NCBI GenBank assembly: GCA_026125925.1
Contig: JAHCKF010000132.1
Span: forward strand, 1-8,490
Direction: 5' to 3'
DNA: 8,490 bases
Source of the DNA: Pseudolabrys sp.
Lineage (GTDB): Bacteria; Pseudomonadota; Alphaproteobacteria; Rhizobiales; Xanthobacteraceae
Shown here: positions 1 to 6,661 of the stretch, piece after piece
Numbering within the stretch: position 1 is the stretch's first letter
How the letters are laid out: each line of letters starts with the position of its first letter
The notes under the pieces: generated by a model
Told to the model about the DNA's origin: nothing
Databases searched by the model: none
Seen by the model: only the letters and a program-made list of their open reading frames with translations
Translations under genes and position numbers: made by a program

Positions 1-1
1 C

Positions 2-496
2 CACGGCACCTTGCGCATCGGCGACACGCTGACCGAGGGCGAGGACATCAAGTTTCTCGGCGTGCCGATGTTCGCGCCGGAAATCCTGCGCCGCGTCAAG
101 CTCGGCGATCCGATGAAAGCCAAGAAGCTCAAGGAAGCCTTGCAACAGATGGCGGAAGAGGGCGTCGTGCAGGTGTTCCGCCCGCTCGACGGCGCGCCGG
201 CCATGGTCGGCGTCGTCGGCTCGCTGCAGCTCGACGTCTTGAAGGTGCGGCTCAACGACGAGTACGGTCTCGAGATCGGCTTTGACCAGCCGGAATTCCA
301 GCTCGCGCGCTGGATCTCCTGCGACGACGACAAGAAGCTCAACGACTTCGTGCAGGCGAACTATTCGTCCTGCGCCGAGGATCTCGACGGCGACAAGGTG
401 TTCATGGCGCGTAACCAGTTCATCCTCGATTACACCGGCGAACGCGCGCCCGGTATCGTCTTCAACGACATCAAGGACGTGAAGAAGGCGGAGTAG
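2..496 (+). CDS. prfC: Peptide chain release factor 3 (RF3), C-terminal part
   Basis: This is the C-terminal 164 residues of a translational GTPase that recycles RF1/RF2 from the ribosome after termination. The window starts inside the gene, so the G domain is missing; the reading frame is open from base 2 and ends at TAG 494-496. The visible part matches domains II end and III of RF3: a GDTL segment, then PMFAPEILRRV, a helix rich in lysine around KAKKLKEAL, the GVVGSLQLDVLKVRL strand-helix block and the closing ARWISCDD region with a final acidic-lysine tail. Elongation factor G is the main alternative, but GSLQLDVLKVRL and the APEILRRV motif are characteristic of RF3. The gene is followed by two palindromic elements and no co-directional gene for 222 bases, so it probably ends its transcript here. 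Identification is firm; only the fragment is seen. Confidence 0.95.
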   Translation, partial: HGTLRIGDTLTEGEDIKFLGVPMFAPEILRRVKLGDPMKAKKLKEALQQMAEEGVVQVFRPLDGAPAMVGVVGSLQLDVLKVRLNDEYGLEIGFDQPEFQLARWISCDDDKKLNDFVQANYSSCAEDLDGDKVFMARNQFILDYTGERAPGIVFNDIKDVKKAE

Positions 497-502
497 GGCT
501 TG

Positions 503-562
503 CTTGCCCCGGACGCGCCGCAGCACGAGCGTCAGCGAAGTGATGCGGTGCAGAGCCGGGGC
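503..562. repeat. Palindromic intergenic element, copy A (inverted orientation)
   Basis: Imperfect inverted repeat directly after the prfC stop codon. The left arm is 506-526 and the right arm 540-562, with a central spacer; the outer GCCCCGG/CCGGGGC ends match perfectly and the inner arms match with small gaps. Reverse-complemented, it resembles copy B at 588-638: both run from (C)CCGG-CTGC at one end to CGCG-CCGGG-CAAG at the other. It could form a stable hairpin in the prfC 3' untranslated RNA and help end or protect the transcript. There is no following T-tract, so it is not a classical intrinsic terminator. Repeats of this general type are, from memory, common between genes in Bradyrhizobium relatives. 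Confidence 0.6.
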
Positions 563-587
563 GGTTGCCAAAGACTGAGGTCGTTAC

Positions 588-638
588 GATCCCGGGTCTG
601 CGGCGCATCATTTCATGCTGCGCCGCGCCCGGGACAAG
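588..638. repeat. Palindromic intergenic element, copy B
   Basis: Strong inverted repeat between prfC and the downstream membrane protein gene. Arms are 590-610 and 616-634 around the short loop TTTCA (611-615); the outer TCCCGGG/CCCGGGA pairing is perfect and the inner GGCGCA/TGCGCC-like pairing is nearly so. It is related to copy A (503-562) in opposite orientation, with a shorter centre. The pair may be two members of one dispersed repeat family, similar in concept to REP elements. The remaining bases 639-718 show no gene, only a small CCCGAT-C-ATCGGG dyad at 695-707 near the next start codon. Confidence 0.6.
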
Positions 639-718
639 TTCGCAGTCGCACCGCAGCCGCTTGCCCTTCCTCCCCCAATAGCCCAGCCTGAGTTCCCGAT
701 CATCGGGGGCGGGCGGTT

Positions 719-1414
719 ATGCGCTTCATTATCGGATTTCTCTCCGGCGTGCTGGGCGCGCTGGCCGGCTGGTTTGCCTTGGCGATGCTGGTCATCGGCG
801 TGTCGGGGCCGGATCGCGATGGCGGTATCGCCATGGGCGCCTTCTTCAACATAGGACCAATCGGCGGTGTCATCGGCTTTATCGCCGGGGTGCTGCTCTA
901 TGTGAAGTTCGGTCAAAGACGCATCGCCCAACCGGGCGATGATGCGAAGACGTCGCGGACGCGGGTGTCGCGGCCCTTCGCCATCGTGGTCGTCGCGATC
1001 CTCGCCATTCTTTCCTGGTGGGGCTGGTACGAGTTCATTCGCTCGCCGTACCTGTCGCACGGCTTCATGCGGCTGGACCTGCAATTCCGGCTGCCGGCCG
1101 GCATGCCGCTGCCGGACGCGGCGGCCATGCGCATCACGGTGCAAGAGGGCGATCAGTTTCTCGAACCGGCGCTCGGTCCATCTTGGCACGGCACCGACGA
1201 AGGCCGCCGCGTGATCCTCGCCCACGTCACGCTGAGTCTGAAGACGAGCCGGCGCACGGTCACACTGGCGCTTCCCGGCGTTGCCGAGCAGTCATGGTCA
1301 CTTGGCCTGTCGAGCGATCCCGATCCGATGCCGGGCTTTTCAGAGTGGAAGTTGCCCGACCGTGCGGCCGAGCCGAAGATCGAGATGAATTACCGGCTCG
1401 GCGAGGACCGGTGA
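719..1414 (+). CDS. Hypothetical membrane protein with three N-terminal TM segments
   Basis: A 231-residue protein I do not recognise. Three hydrophobic stretches are visible: about residues 3-28, 38-63 (rich in glycine, around GPIGGVIGFIAGVLLY) and 86-104 (ending WWGWYEF). A short basic loop (about 65-85) separates the second and third. Residues 108-231 form a soluble tail without cysteines or an obvious catalytic motif; its alternating pattern suggests a beta-rich domain, and with three segments it would lie on the opposite side of the membrane from the N-terminus, probably the periplasm. The start is the ATG at 719, preceded by the G-rich stretch CGGGGGCGGGCGG. The gene ends only 7 bases from the stop codon of the convergent amidase gene at 1422, so the two transcripts probably overlap. 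A real gene seems likely because the composition gives coherent membrane segments, whereas the antisense frame (608-1225 minus) gives low-complexity Arg/His-rich sequence. Function unknown. Confidence 0.75.
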   Translation: MRFIIGFLSGVLGALAGWFALAMLVIGVSGPDRDGGIAMGAFFNIGPIGGVIGFIAGVLLYVKFGQRRIAQPGDDAKTSRTRVSRPFAIVVVAILAILSWWGWYEFIRSPYLSHGFMRLDLQFRLPAGMPLPDAAAMRITVQEGDQFLEPALGPSWHGTDEGRRVILAHVTLSLKTSRRTVTLALPGVAEQSWSLGLSSDPDPMPGFSEWKLPDRAAEPKIEMNYRLGEDR

Positions 1415-1421
1415 GCGCCTA

Positions 1422-2486
1422 TTACTGGATCCCCAGAAACTTAAACGGTTGGGCTTCCTTGAAGTCGGCCGTGGCATCGCCCGAAAAGGTGTGGTCCTGG
1501 TTCGGGCCGAGGTCGAGCTCCTTGACCTTACCGGTGTCCTTCGAGAAGTCGATCTTCTTCAGATCGACCCAAAAGGTGTTCGGCGTCAGCGCCGACTCGA
1601 AGAAGTAGAGCTTGCGCTTGTGATCGACGACGGTGCGCCATCGCGTTGATGAGATATTCGGCTGATCCGGCGTCGAGATGCCGTAGGGCACTGAGGCGTT
1701 GCGGATGACACTGAACACCGCGGCGAGCGCCAGGTTGGGATCGTCGAATTTCGGCACCGCATTGATGTAGAACGAGGCGCGGGCGAAGCGGTCCGCGGCG
1801 CGGTTGGTGCCGGGCAGCATCACCGTGCCGCCGATGTCCTTCCAATAGGCGTTCAACGCCAATTGCTGGTCGAAGATCGGCGAGTTGGTCATCACCTGAT
1901 AGCTGCGGCTGTGGTGGATGACGAGCTTGCCGCCGATATATTCGAAGATCGCGCTGTCGCCGCTCGCGTCCGACAGCGACATGTGCAGCGTCGCCAGAAG
2001 CTTCTGCCCCGGAACGTTGTCGGTGACGATGGTGAAGGGCTCGTCCTTAAGCGCCGACACCGCTTCGGCGACGGTGGCGAAATTGTCGAGCGCGTATTGC
2101 GCCCACGCGGCGATGGTCAGGCCAGGCTTGCTGCTGTCGAATGTCGGATAGTCGGATTCGACCAGCCACAGCAGGTTGGCGACGAGGCCCGCCTCGTTGA
2201 CACCGTCGGTAGTCGAAACGTCATAGCCGGAGACGACGACGCTGCCGTATTTCGACGTCCACTTTATGGTGTTGGCGCCCGTCTCGCCGCTGCGCGGCAT
2301 GCCGCGCGGAAAGACCCAGAGATTCGACGTGATGTCGCTTCTCCAGTCCATCGACCGGGCGGTGATCACCATGCCGTCGGCGCCGAGATAGACGGCGCGG
2401 GTGCAGGCGTCGGTAGCGATAGGTGCGAGGGCGACGGCGGCGGCGAGGACGCTCGTCAGCAGCGGTCTTATTTGAGGGCAGCGCAT
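1422..2486 (-). CDS. Exported linear amide C-N hydrolase, choloylglycine hydrolase / penicillin V acylase family
   Basis: A 354-residue Ntn-hydrolase-type enzyme that should cleave a linear amide bond, with an N-terminal cysteine as nucleophile. Residues 1-27 form a signal peptide ending ATDA; cleavage there would expose Cys28 directly. The family motif CTRAVYLG...RSMDW follows, giving Cys28, Arg44 and Asp47 with the usual spacing. NEAGL (97-101), TNSP with Asn201 (family Asn175), and LPG...RFARASF (224-239) with the distal active-site arginine are all present. The Asn201-to-Arg233/236 interval is about 20 residues shorter than in Gram-positive bile salt hydrolases, as expected for the Gram-negative branch with a reduced assembly loop. 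Where bile salt hydrolases carry Asn82, Trp107 appears. Members of this branch act on penicillin V and some acyl-homoserine lactones; the natural substrate here is not known. The start is ATG with the site GAGGAGG (2492-2498) 5 bases upstream. It is last of three minus-strand genes. Confidence 0.9.
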   Translation of the reverse strand: MRCPQIRPLLTSVLAAAVALAPIATDACTRAVYLGADGMVITARSMDWRSDITSNLWVFPRGMPRSGETGANTIKWTSKYGSVVVSGYDVSTTDGVNEAGLVANLLWLVESDYPTFDSSKPGLTIAAWAQYALDNFATVAEAVSALKDEPFTIVTDNVPGQKLLATLHMSLSDASGDSAIFEYIGGKLVIHHSRSYQVMTNSPIFDQQLALNAYWKDIGGTVMLPGTNRAADRFARASFYINAVPKFDDPNLALAAVFSVIRNASVPYGISTPDQPNISSTRWRTVVDHKRKLYFFESALTPNTFWVDLKKIDFSKDTGKVKELDLGPNQDHTFSGDATADFKEAQPFKFLGIQ

Positions 2487-2491
2487 CGGTA

Positions 2492-2498
2492 CCTCCTC
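2492..2498 (-). promoter_or_regulatory. Strong ribosome binding site for the amidase gene
   Basis: On the minus strand the bases read GAGGAGG, five bases before the ATG at 2486-2484. It is a near-ideal Shine-Dalgarno sequence and fixes the start codon, which in turn places the nucleophile cysteine right after the signal peptide. Confidence 0.8.
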
Positions 2499-2559
2499 AA
2501 TATCGACGAGGAGAGTATCGCGCGGCTGCCCCCAAATAACTACCGTATCATGTTAATCT

Positions 2560-3525
2560 TTAATTGATCTTGATGTCCGCCGCCTTGATCACCGGGCCCC
2601 AGCGGTCGACTTCGCTGTCGATGCGCTTGCGGAATTCCTCCGGCGACGAGCCGACCGGCACCATGAGCTGCAGCGCCAGCTTGTCCTTGACCTCGGGCAT
2701 CTTGATGATGGCGACGACGTCCTTGTTGATGGCGTCGACGATCGGCTTGGGCGTGCCGCCCGGCGCGATCAGGCCCATCCAGGCGTCGGCATCGACGTCG
2801 ATGCCGCTTTCCTTGAGCGACGGCAGGTCCGGCAGGTAGGGCGAGCGCTCCGCGGTCGAGACGGCGAGCGCCTTGACCTTGTCGGCCTTGGCCTGCGCCA
2901 TCACCGAAATGGCCGGCAGGCAGGCCATCTGCGCGTCGTTGCGGATCACCGCGGTCACCGCTTCCGGCGAGCTCTTGTAGGGCACGTGCACCAGCTTGAC
3001 GCCTGCCTTGATGGCCAGCGCCTCCATGGCGAGGTGCGACAGCGAGCCGTTGCCGATCGAAGAGAAGTTGTACTTGCCCGGATTGGCCTTCAGCAGCGCC
3101 ACCAGATCCTTCACCGAATTCACCTTGAGGTCGTTGTTGACCATCAGCACGCTCGGCTGGGTGATGAGCTGAGTGACGGCGGCGATGTCCTTCTTCGGAT
3201 CGTAAGGCAGCTTCGAGAACAGCAGCGTATTGATCGCCAGCGGACCGCCGATCGAAATGCCGATGGTCGAGCCGTCCGGCGTCGCCTTCGCCACCGTGTC
3301 GGTGCCGGTGTTGCCACCGGCCCCGGCCTTGTTCTCGACGATGAAGGTGGAGTCCGGATATTTCTTGCCGAGCTGGTCGGCGATCATGCGCGCCACCACA
3401 TCGGGGGTCGAGCCGGGCCCGAATGGCGCGATGATGCGCACGCTCTTCGGCGGCCAGCTATCGGCATGGGCTGGCAGCGCCAGCGCGGCCAGCGCGACGA
3501 GGCCGATTGCGATCCGTTTGAACAT
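2560..3525 (-). CDS. Bug/TctC-family tripartite tricarboxylate transporter substrate-binding protein
   Basis: A 321-residue periplasmic binding protein of the Bug family, which captures small carboxylates or other small polar ligands for a TctAB-type carrier or for sensing. A classical signal peptide (residues 1-21, ending AHA) precedes the mature start DSWPPKSVRIIAPF. The loop PFGPGSTPD (34-42) replaces the usual PFxPGGxxD ligand loop, with Asp42 conserved, and VENKAGAGGNTG (63-74) is the second diagnostic motif. The HVPYKSS and WMGLIAPGGTPKPIV segments complete the family pattern. The frame is open upstream to a TTG at 3609 that overlaps the previous stop codon as TTGA, but the extra 28 residues would bury the signal peptide. 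The ATG at 3525 has a strong GGAGGAGA site and is chosen. No tctA or tctB membrane gene is in the window, so this is an orphan binding protein, which is common in the family. It sits 80 bases after the oxidoreductase gene and 73 before the amidase gene. Confidence 0.92.
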   Translation of the reverse strand: MFKRIAIGLVALAALALPAHADSWPPKSVRIIAPFGPGSTPDVVARMIADQLGKKYPDSTFIVENKAGAGGNTGTDTVAKATPDGSTIGISIGGPLAINTLLFSKLPYDPKKDIAAVTQLITQPSVLMVNNDLKVNSVKDLVALLKANPGKYNFSSIGNGSLSHLAMEALAIKAGVKLVHVPYKSSPEAVTAVIRNDAQMACLPAISVMAQAKADKVKALAVSTAERSPYLPDLPSLKESGIDVDADAWMGLIAPGGTPKPIVDAINKDVVAIIKMPEVKDKLALQLMVPVGSSPEEFRKRIDSEVDRWGPVIKAADIKIN

Positions 3526-3531
3526 CGAAGG

Positions 3532-3539
3532 TCTCCTCC
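3532..3539 (-). promoter_or_regulatory. Ribosome binding site deciding the Bug protein start
   Basis: The minus strand reads GGAGGAGA followed by six bases and then the ATG at 3525-3523. This strong site, directly ahead of a typical signal peptide, argues for the internal ATG over the upstream TTG at 3609. Confidence 0.75.
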
Positions 3540-3605
3540 ACGTGTTGTCTTGAGCGTCCTGTTGAAGGATCGCGTCGGTCAGATGAATCGGTGAGCTCAG
3601 CTTGA

Positions 3606-4973
3606 TCAAGCCAAGTCGCGTCCGAGATGGACGCCGTCTTGCGCCAGCGTCTCCTGCAGCGCGCCGACGGCAATATCCGCATTGCCGCCATTGCCCGCAA
3701 GCGAAAGATGTGCCGCGGTCCCGGCGGCCTGGCCCATGACGAAGCAGCCGCCGGAGACCCGCGCCGCCGACTGGCCCTCATGGGTCATCGAGGCGCAGCG
3801 GCCGGCGAACATGAGGTTTTCGAACACCGCGCCGCCCGCCGTCACCGGCAGCAGCATGCGATAGGGCAGGTGGTTGAAGCCGCGCGAGCCTTCCGCCTGC
3901 CAGCGCCAGATCACGTCGCCGGCGGCGTGGTTCTCGATCGGCCAGCCGTTGATCCCGATGCTGTCCTCGAACGAGGCGCAGCTCAGCACATCGTCGGCGG
4001 TGAGCTGGTAAAGTCCGGTGATGCGCCGCGTCTCGCGCACGCCGAGTTGCGGCGGGATATCGACCACGTAGGCGTCGCGGAAGCCGGGCGCCTCGCGGCG
4101 CAGGAATTCGAAGAAGTCAATCGCCTGCTTGCGGCCCTCGATTTCGCCGGCGCTGAGTTCGCTGGCGTCGGTGGCATCGACGGCGCGGCCCTGCGCGTTC
4201 TTGACCTGCGTGACGTTCACGCGCCATTCGCTGGTGTGCTTCATCGGCCGGACGATGGCGCCCTTGCGCGGAAATTTTCGCCCGCGCTTCTCGGCTTCGT
4301 CCATCAGCGCCGGAATGCTGCGCCACGCTTCGCCGGCAGCGGCGGCATCGACGCCGTTCACGCGGAACATGGTCGTCGGGTACAGCATGTTGCCGTGCTC
4401 GTCGCCCTTCTCGAAAGCGGCCCCGGCAAAGGCGGCAAGATCGCCGTCGCCGGAGCAGTCGATGAAGCAGCGCGCCAGCACGGCGCCGCGCCCGGACTTG
4501 TCCTCGATCAGCAGCGCCTTGATGCGCGTTTCGCTGTCCATGACGACGCCGACGGCCAACGCGTGAAAGCGGATATCGACCTTGTGCGCCAGCAGCAGGT
4601 CGTCGGCGGCGCATTTGAACGCGGCTGTGTCGTAGGCCTGCGCGGCGATCTTGCCGAGCACCATGTGCGGCGCGTTGAGGCCGCCCAGCCGGTCGATGCG
4701 GCCGAGCAGGTCGTCGGCGACGCCGTGCACGACCTGGCGGATATCGCCGTGCACATTGGCGTGCAGGCCGCAGAAATTGGTGACGCCCGCGGCGGTGCCC
4801 ATGCCGCCGAGAAAGCCGTAGCGTTCGATCAGCAGCACGCGGCGGCCGTGCTGTCCCGCCGCCGCCGCCGCCGCCAGTCCGGCCGGGCCGCCGCCGAGCA
4901 CGACGACGTCATACTCGCCGATCACCGGCGTCTGCCGCGGCGGTTCGGTGATGATGGAAGGACTTGGCGGCAT
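3606..4973 (-). CDS. FAD-dependent oxidoreductase (FAD_oxidored family)
   Basis: A 455-residue cytoplasmic flavoprotein. The N-terminal Rossmann motif is GGGPAGLAAAAAA with Gly27, Gly29 and Gly32 and the ribose-binding Glu50 of LLIERYGFLGG. The conserved DCSGDGDL stretch (172-179) is the second FAD contact region seen in this family (PF12831-like), and the C-terminal block FAGRCASMTHEGQSAARVSGG is the third. No membrane segment or export signal is visible, so the reaction is probably cytoplasmic; the substrate cannot be read from the sequence. Relatives are often found beside transport and amidohydrolase genes in catabolic clusters. The frame extends to a TTG at 5015, but the ATG at 4973 is preferred because the upstream part lies in the operator-like palindrome. 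The ribosome binding site is weak (GGAA about 8 bases upstream). It is first of three minus-strand genes. Confidence 0.88.
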   Translation of the reverse strand: MPPSPSIITEPPRQTPVIGEYDVVVLGGGPAGLAAAAAAGQHGRRVLLIERYGFLGGMGTAAGVTNFCGLHANVHGDIRQVVHGVADDLLGRIDRLGGLNAPHMVLGKIAAQAYDTAAFKCAADDLLLAHKVDIRFHALAVGVVMDSETRIKALLIEDKSGRGAVLARCFIDCSGDGDLAAFAGAAFEKGDEHGNMLYPTTMFRVNGVDAAAAGEAWRSIPALMDEAEKRGRKFPRKGAIVRPMKHTSEWRVNVTQVKNAQGRAVDATDASELSAGEIEGRKQAIDFFEFLRREAPGFRDAYVVDIPPQLGVRETRRITGLYQLTADDVLSCASFEDSIGINGWPIENHAAGDVIWRWQAEGSRGFNHLPYRMLLPVTAGGAVFENLMFAGRCASMTHEGQSAARVSGGCFVMGQAAGTAAHLSLAGNGGNADIAVGALQETLAQDGVHLGRDLA

Positions 4974-5006
4974 TGGTCTATTTCCGGCGTTTGCAGTGCG
5001 GTATTC

Positions 5007-5023
5007 GGCTTGCAATGCAAGCC
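5007..5023. promoter_or_regulatory. Perfect 17-base dyad, candidate operator in divergent promoter region
   Basis: The bases GGCTTGCA-A-TGCAAGCC form eight perfectly paired positions around a single central A. It lies in the 100-base gap between divergent genes, 33 bases from the oxidoreductase ATG and 50 from the NnrU-type ATG. This size and symmetry are typical of a homodimeric repressor or activator site. A 7-base direct repeat, GCCTCTA, at 5021-5027 and 5030-5036 overlaps its right edge. No regulator gene is in the window, so the binding protein cannot be named. It could also be a chance dyad or short hairpin. Confidence 0.5.
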
Positions 5024-5073
5024 TCTATCGCCTCTACTGCGCCGCCGAATGACGCGCAAGACCGGGTGACGCA

Positions 5074-5667
5074 ATGGGCAATAGCTCTGGATTGATCGTT
5101 CTGATCTTGGGGCTGGCGGTGTTTCACGCCTCGCATCTGTTCGTGCGGCGGCGCGCCGCGCGCGCCGCCGCGATCGAGCGTCTCGGCATGAGCGGCTACC
5201 GCATCGCGTTCTCGGTCGTTTCCATCGCTGGCCTCGCGATGATCGTCTGGGGCTTCGGCCATTATCGCGCGAGCGGCTGGATCGATATCTGGTATCCGCC
5301 GGCCTTCATGCGTCACATCACCGAACTGCTGATGCTGTTCGCGTCGGTGTTCCTCGTCGCCGCCTTCATCCCGAGCCACATCACGGCGAGGCTCAAGCAT
5401 CCGATGCTGGCCTCGGTGAAGACCTGGGCGCTGGCGCATCTGCTGGCGAACGGCGACCTTGGCTCGATTCTGCTGTTCGGCTCGTTCCTCGCCTGGGGCG
5501 TCATCGCGCGCATCGCCGCGAAGAAAGACGGCGAGACCGCGGCTCCGGTCGCGCCGTCCGGTTATGTGGGCGACATCCTCGTCGTCGTCATCGGCCTCGC
5601 GCTGTATCTGGCGCTCGGCTTCCTCTTCCATCCCTATCTCATCGGCGTGCCGGTGTTCACGAGATAG
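5074..5667 (+). CDS. NnrU-family integral membrane protein
   Basis: A 197-residue polytopic inner-membrane protein of the NnrU family, named for a gene linked to nitrite/nitric oxide reduction and related to plant 15-cis-zeta-carotene isomerase (Z-ISO), a haem protein. Hydrophobic segments lie at about 5-23, 41-60, 82-100, 118-145 and 167-187. Family landmarks are the histidines in VFHASHLF (18 and 21) and the block [21 protein letters not shown] (108-128) with HP, Lys116, His122 and NGD. No denitrification gene is nearby, so a role in NO metabolism is not supported by context; many NnrU proteins have unknown roles. The start is the ATG at 5074, with only a weak GGGTGA upstream. It precedes panB by 35 bases in the same direction, so co-transcription is possible. 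Confidence 0.88.
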   Translation: MGNSSGLIVLILGLAVFHASHLFVRRRAARAAAIERLGMSGYRIAFSVVSIAGLAMIVWGFGHYRASGWIDIWYPPAFMRHITELLMLFASVFLVAAFIPSHITARLKHPMLASVKTWALAHLLANGDLGSILLFGSFLAWGVIARIAAKKDGETAAPVAPSGYVGDILVVVIGLALYLALGFLFHPYLIGVPVFTR

Positions 5668-5691
5668 AGCGTTACCGCGATAAAACTGCCC

Positions 5692-5696
5692 GGGAG
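5692..5696 (+). promoter_or_regulatory. Ribosome binding site supporting the GTG start of panB
   Basis: GGGAG six bases ahead of the GTG at 5703. It supports this non-ATG start, which gives an N-terminus ([15 protein letters not shown]) that fits PanB proteins. Confidence 0.6.
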
Positions 5697-5702
5697 ACCA
5701 AC

Positions 5703-6524
5703 GTGTCGGTTCAGGAACAGATCAAGCGCTTTACCGCGCCGGACATCCGCGCGCGCAAGGGCGGCGAGCCCATCGTCATGCTGACGTCGTACCACGCGCA
5801 CACCGCGCGGCTTGCCGACAAGTACTGCGACATCATCCTCGTCGGCGACTCGCTCGGCATGGTGATGCACGGGCTCGAGACCACCGTGCCGGTGACGCTC
5901 GACATGATGATCCTGCAGGGCCACGCCGTGATGCGCGGCTCCGCACGCGCGCTGGTCGTGGTGGACATGCCGTTCGGCTCCTACGAGGCGTCGAAGGAGC
6001 AGGCCTTCATGAGCGCGGCACGCGTCATGAAGGAAACGGGCTGCGGCGCCATCAAGATGGAAGGCGGCGCGCGCATGGCGGAGACCATCCGCTTCCTGGT
6101 CGAGCGCGGCGTGCCGGTGATGGCGCATGTCGGCCTGACGCCGCAGTCGATCAACACCATCGGCTCGTTCCGCGCGCAAGGGCGCGACGAGACCGACTGG
6201 GCGCCGATCGAGCAGGATGCGCTCGCCGTCGCCCAGGCCGGCGCCTTCTCGGTAGTGCTGGAGGCGATCGCCGAGCCGCTCGGCCGCAAGATCACCGAGG
6301 CGATCGCCATCCCGACCATCGGCATCGGCGCTTCGGTCGCCTGCGACGGCCAGGTGCTGGTGATGGAGGACATGCTGGGCCTGACGCCGCGGGTGCCGAA
6401 ATTCGTCAAGCGCTTCGGCGATCTCGGCCCCGGCATCGAGAAGGCGATGGCGGACTACGCCGCCGAGGTGCGGGCGCGCACCTTCCCGGCGCCCGAGCAC
6501 ACCTATCCGATGAAAAAGAAGTAG
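5703..6524 (+). CDS. panB: 3-methyl-2-oxobutanoate hydroxymethyltransferase (ketopantoate hydroxymethyltransferase)
   Basis: A 273-residue cytoplasmic enzyme making ketopantoate from 2-oxoisovalerate and 5,10-methylenetetrahydrofolate, the first committed step of pantothenate and coenzyme A synthesis. It is a TIM-barrel of normal family length. Residues matching the E. coli metal and substrate sites are Asp49 in VGDSLGM, Asp88 in VDMPF, Lys118 and Glu120 in IKMEGG, His142 in HVGLTPQS and the catalytic Glu187 in VLEAI. Some usually conserved spots differ: TSYHAHTA where many enzymes have T-[AC]-[10 protein letters not shown] in place of GGYKVQGR, and IGIGAS in place of IGIGAG. These suggest a divergent alphaproteobacterial subgroup, possibly a second panB copy, though the catalytic set is intact. 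The usual partner panC is not in the window. The start is GTG. Confidence 0.95.
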   Translation: MSVQEQIKRFTAPDIRARKGGEPIVMLTSYHAHTARLADKYCDIILVGDSLGMVMHGLETTVPVTLDMMILQGHAVMRGSARALVVVDMPFGSYEASKEQAFMSAARVMKETGCGAIKMEGGARMAETIRFLVERGVPVMAHVGLTPQSINTIGSFRAQGRDETDWAPIEQDALAVAQAGAFSVVLEAIAEPLGRKITEAIAIPTIGIGASVACDGQVLVMEDMLGLTPRVPKFVKRFGDLGPGIEKAMADYAAEVRARTFPAPEHTYPMKKK

Positions 6525-6549
6525 GGGGCGAGGTTCGGCCTAACCCCCT
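6523..6549 (+). terminator. Possible hairpin terminator after panB
   Basis: AGGGGG (6523-6528, overlapping the stop codon) can pair with CCCCCT (6544-6549), with an inner AGG-TTCGG-CCT hairpin whose loop is UUCG-like. There is no T-tract directly after it, so it is at best a weak intrinsic terminator or a 3'-end stabilising stem. A second loose repeat, CAAGGC/GCCTTG, spans 6556-6584. The rest of the gap to 6661 shows nothing I can call. Confidence 0.35.
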
Positions 6550-6661
6550 GAATCTCAAGGCTTGTCGCCGTGCTTTTTGCCTTGCGGCCGCCATATCGTT
6601 AGGTTACGCCGCCTTCGGCCCGGCAGGGGCGGGGGTCTGAGATTACGGCTGGGAGCCTTAA

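Noticed and set aside
695..707. CCCGAT-C-ATCGGG dyad just before the membrane protein start
   Set aside because: Only six pairs with a one-base centre; too short and too GC-rich to separate from chance without comparison to relatives.
608..1225. 205-codon minus-strand frame opposite the three-helix membrane protein
   Set aside because: Polar, Arg/His-rich sequence typical of a shadow frame; the plus strand gives ordered membrane helices.
2499..2559. AT-rich stretch upstream of the amidase gene as a promoter
   Set aside because: It is notably AT-rich for this genome near 2534-2559, but I could not find a convincing -35/-10 pair with correct spacing.
1863..2567. 234-codon plus-strand frame antisense to the amidase
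   Set aside because: No motif and biased composition; the minus strand carries the full active-site set of the amidase.
3627..5069. 480-codon open frame on the plus strand antisense to the FAD oxidoreductase
   Set aside because: Its translation is low-complexity (His, Arg, Ala, Asp-rich) with no motif, while the minus strand encodes a complete flavoprotein. Long antisense frames are expected at this GC content.
4978..5631. 217-codon minus-strand frame antisense to the NnrU-family gene
   Set aside because: Highly charged, repetitive composition and no motif; the plus strand matches NnrU signatures.
5634..6500. 288-codon minus-strand frame antisense to panB
   Set aside because: Composition is dominated by His, Arg, Asp and Ala without a recognisable domain, and panB on the other strand has all catalytic residues.
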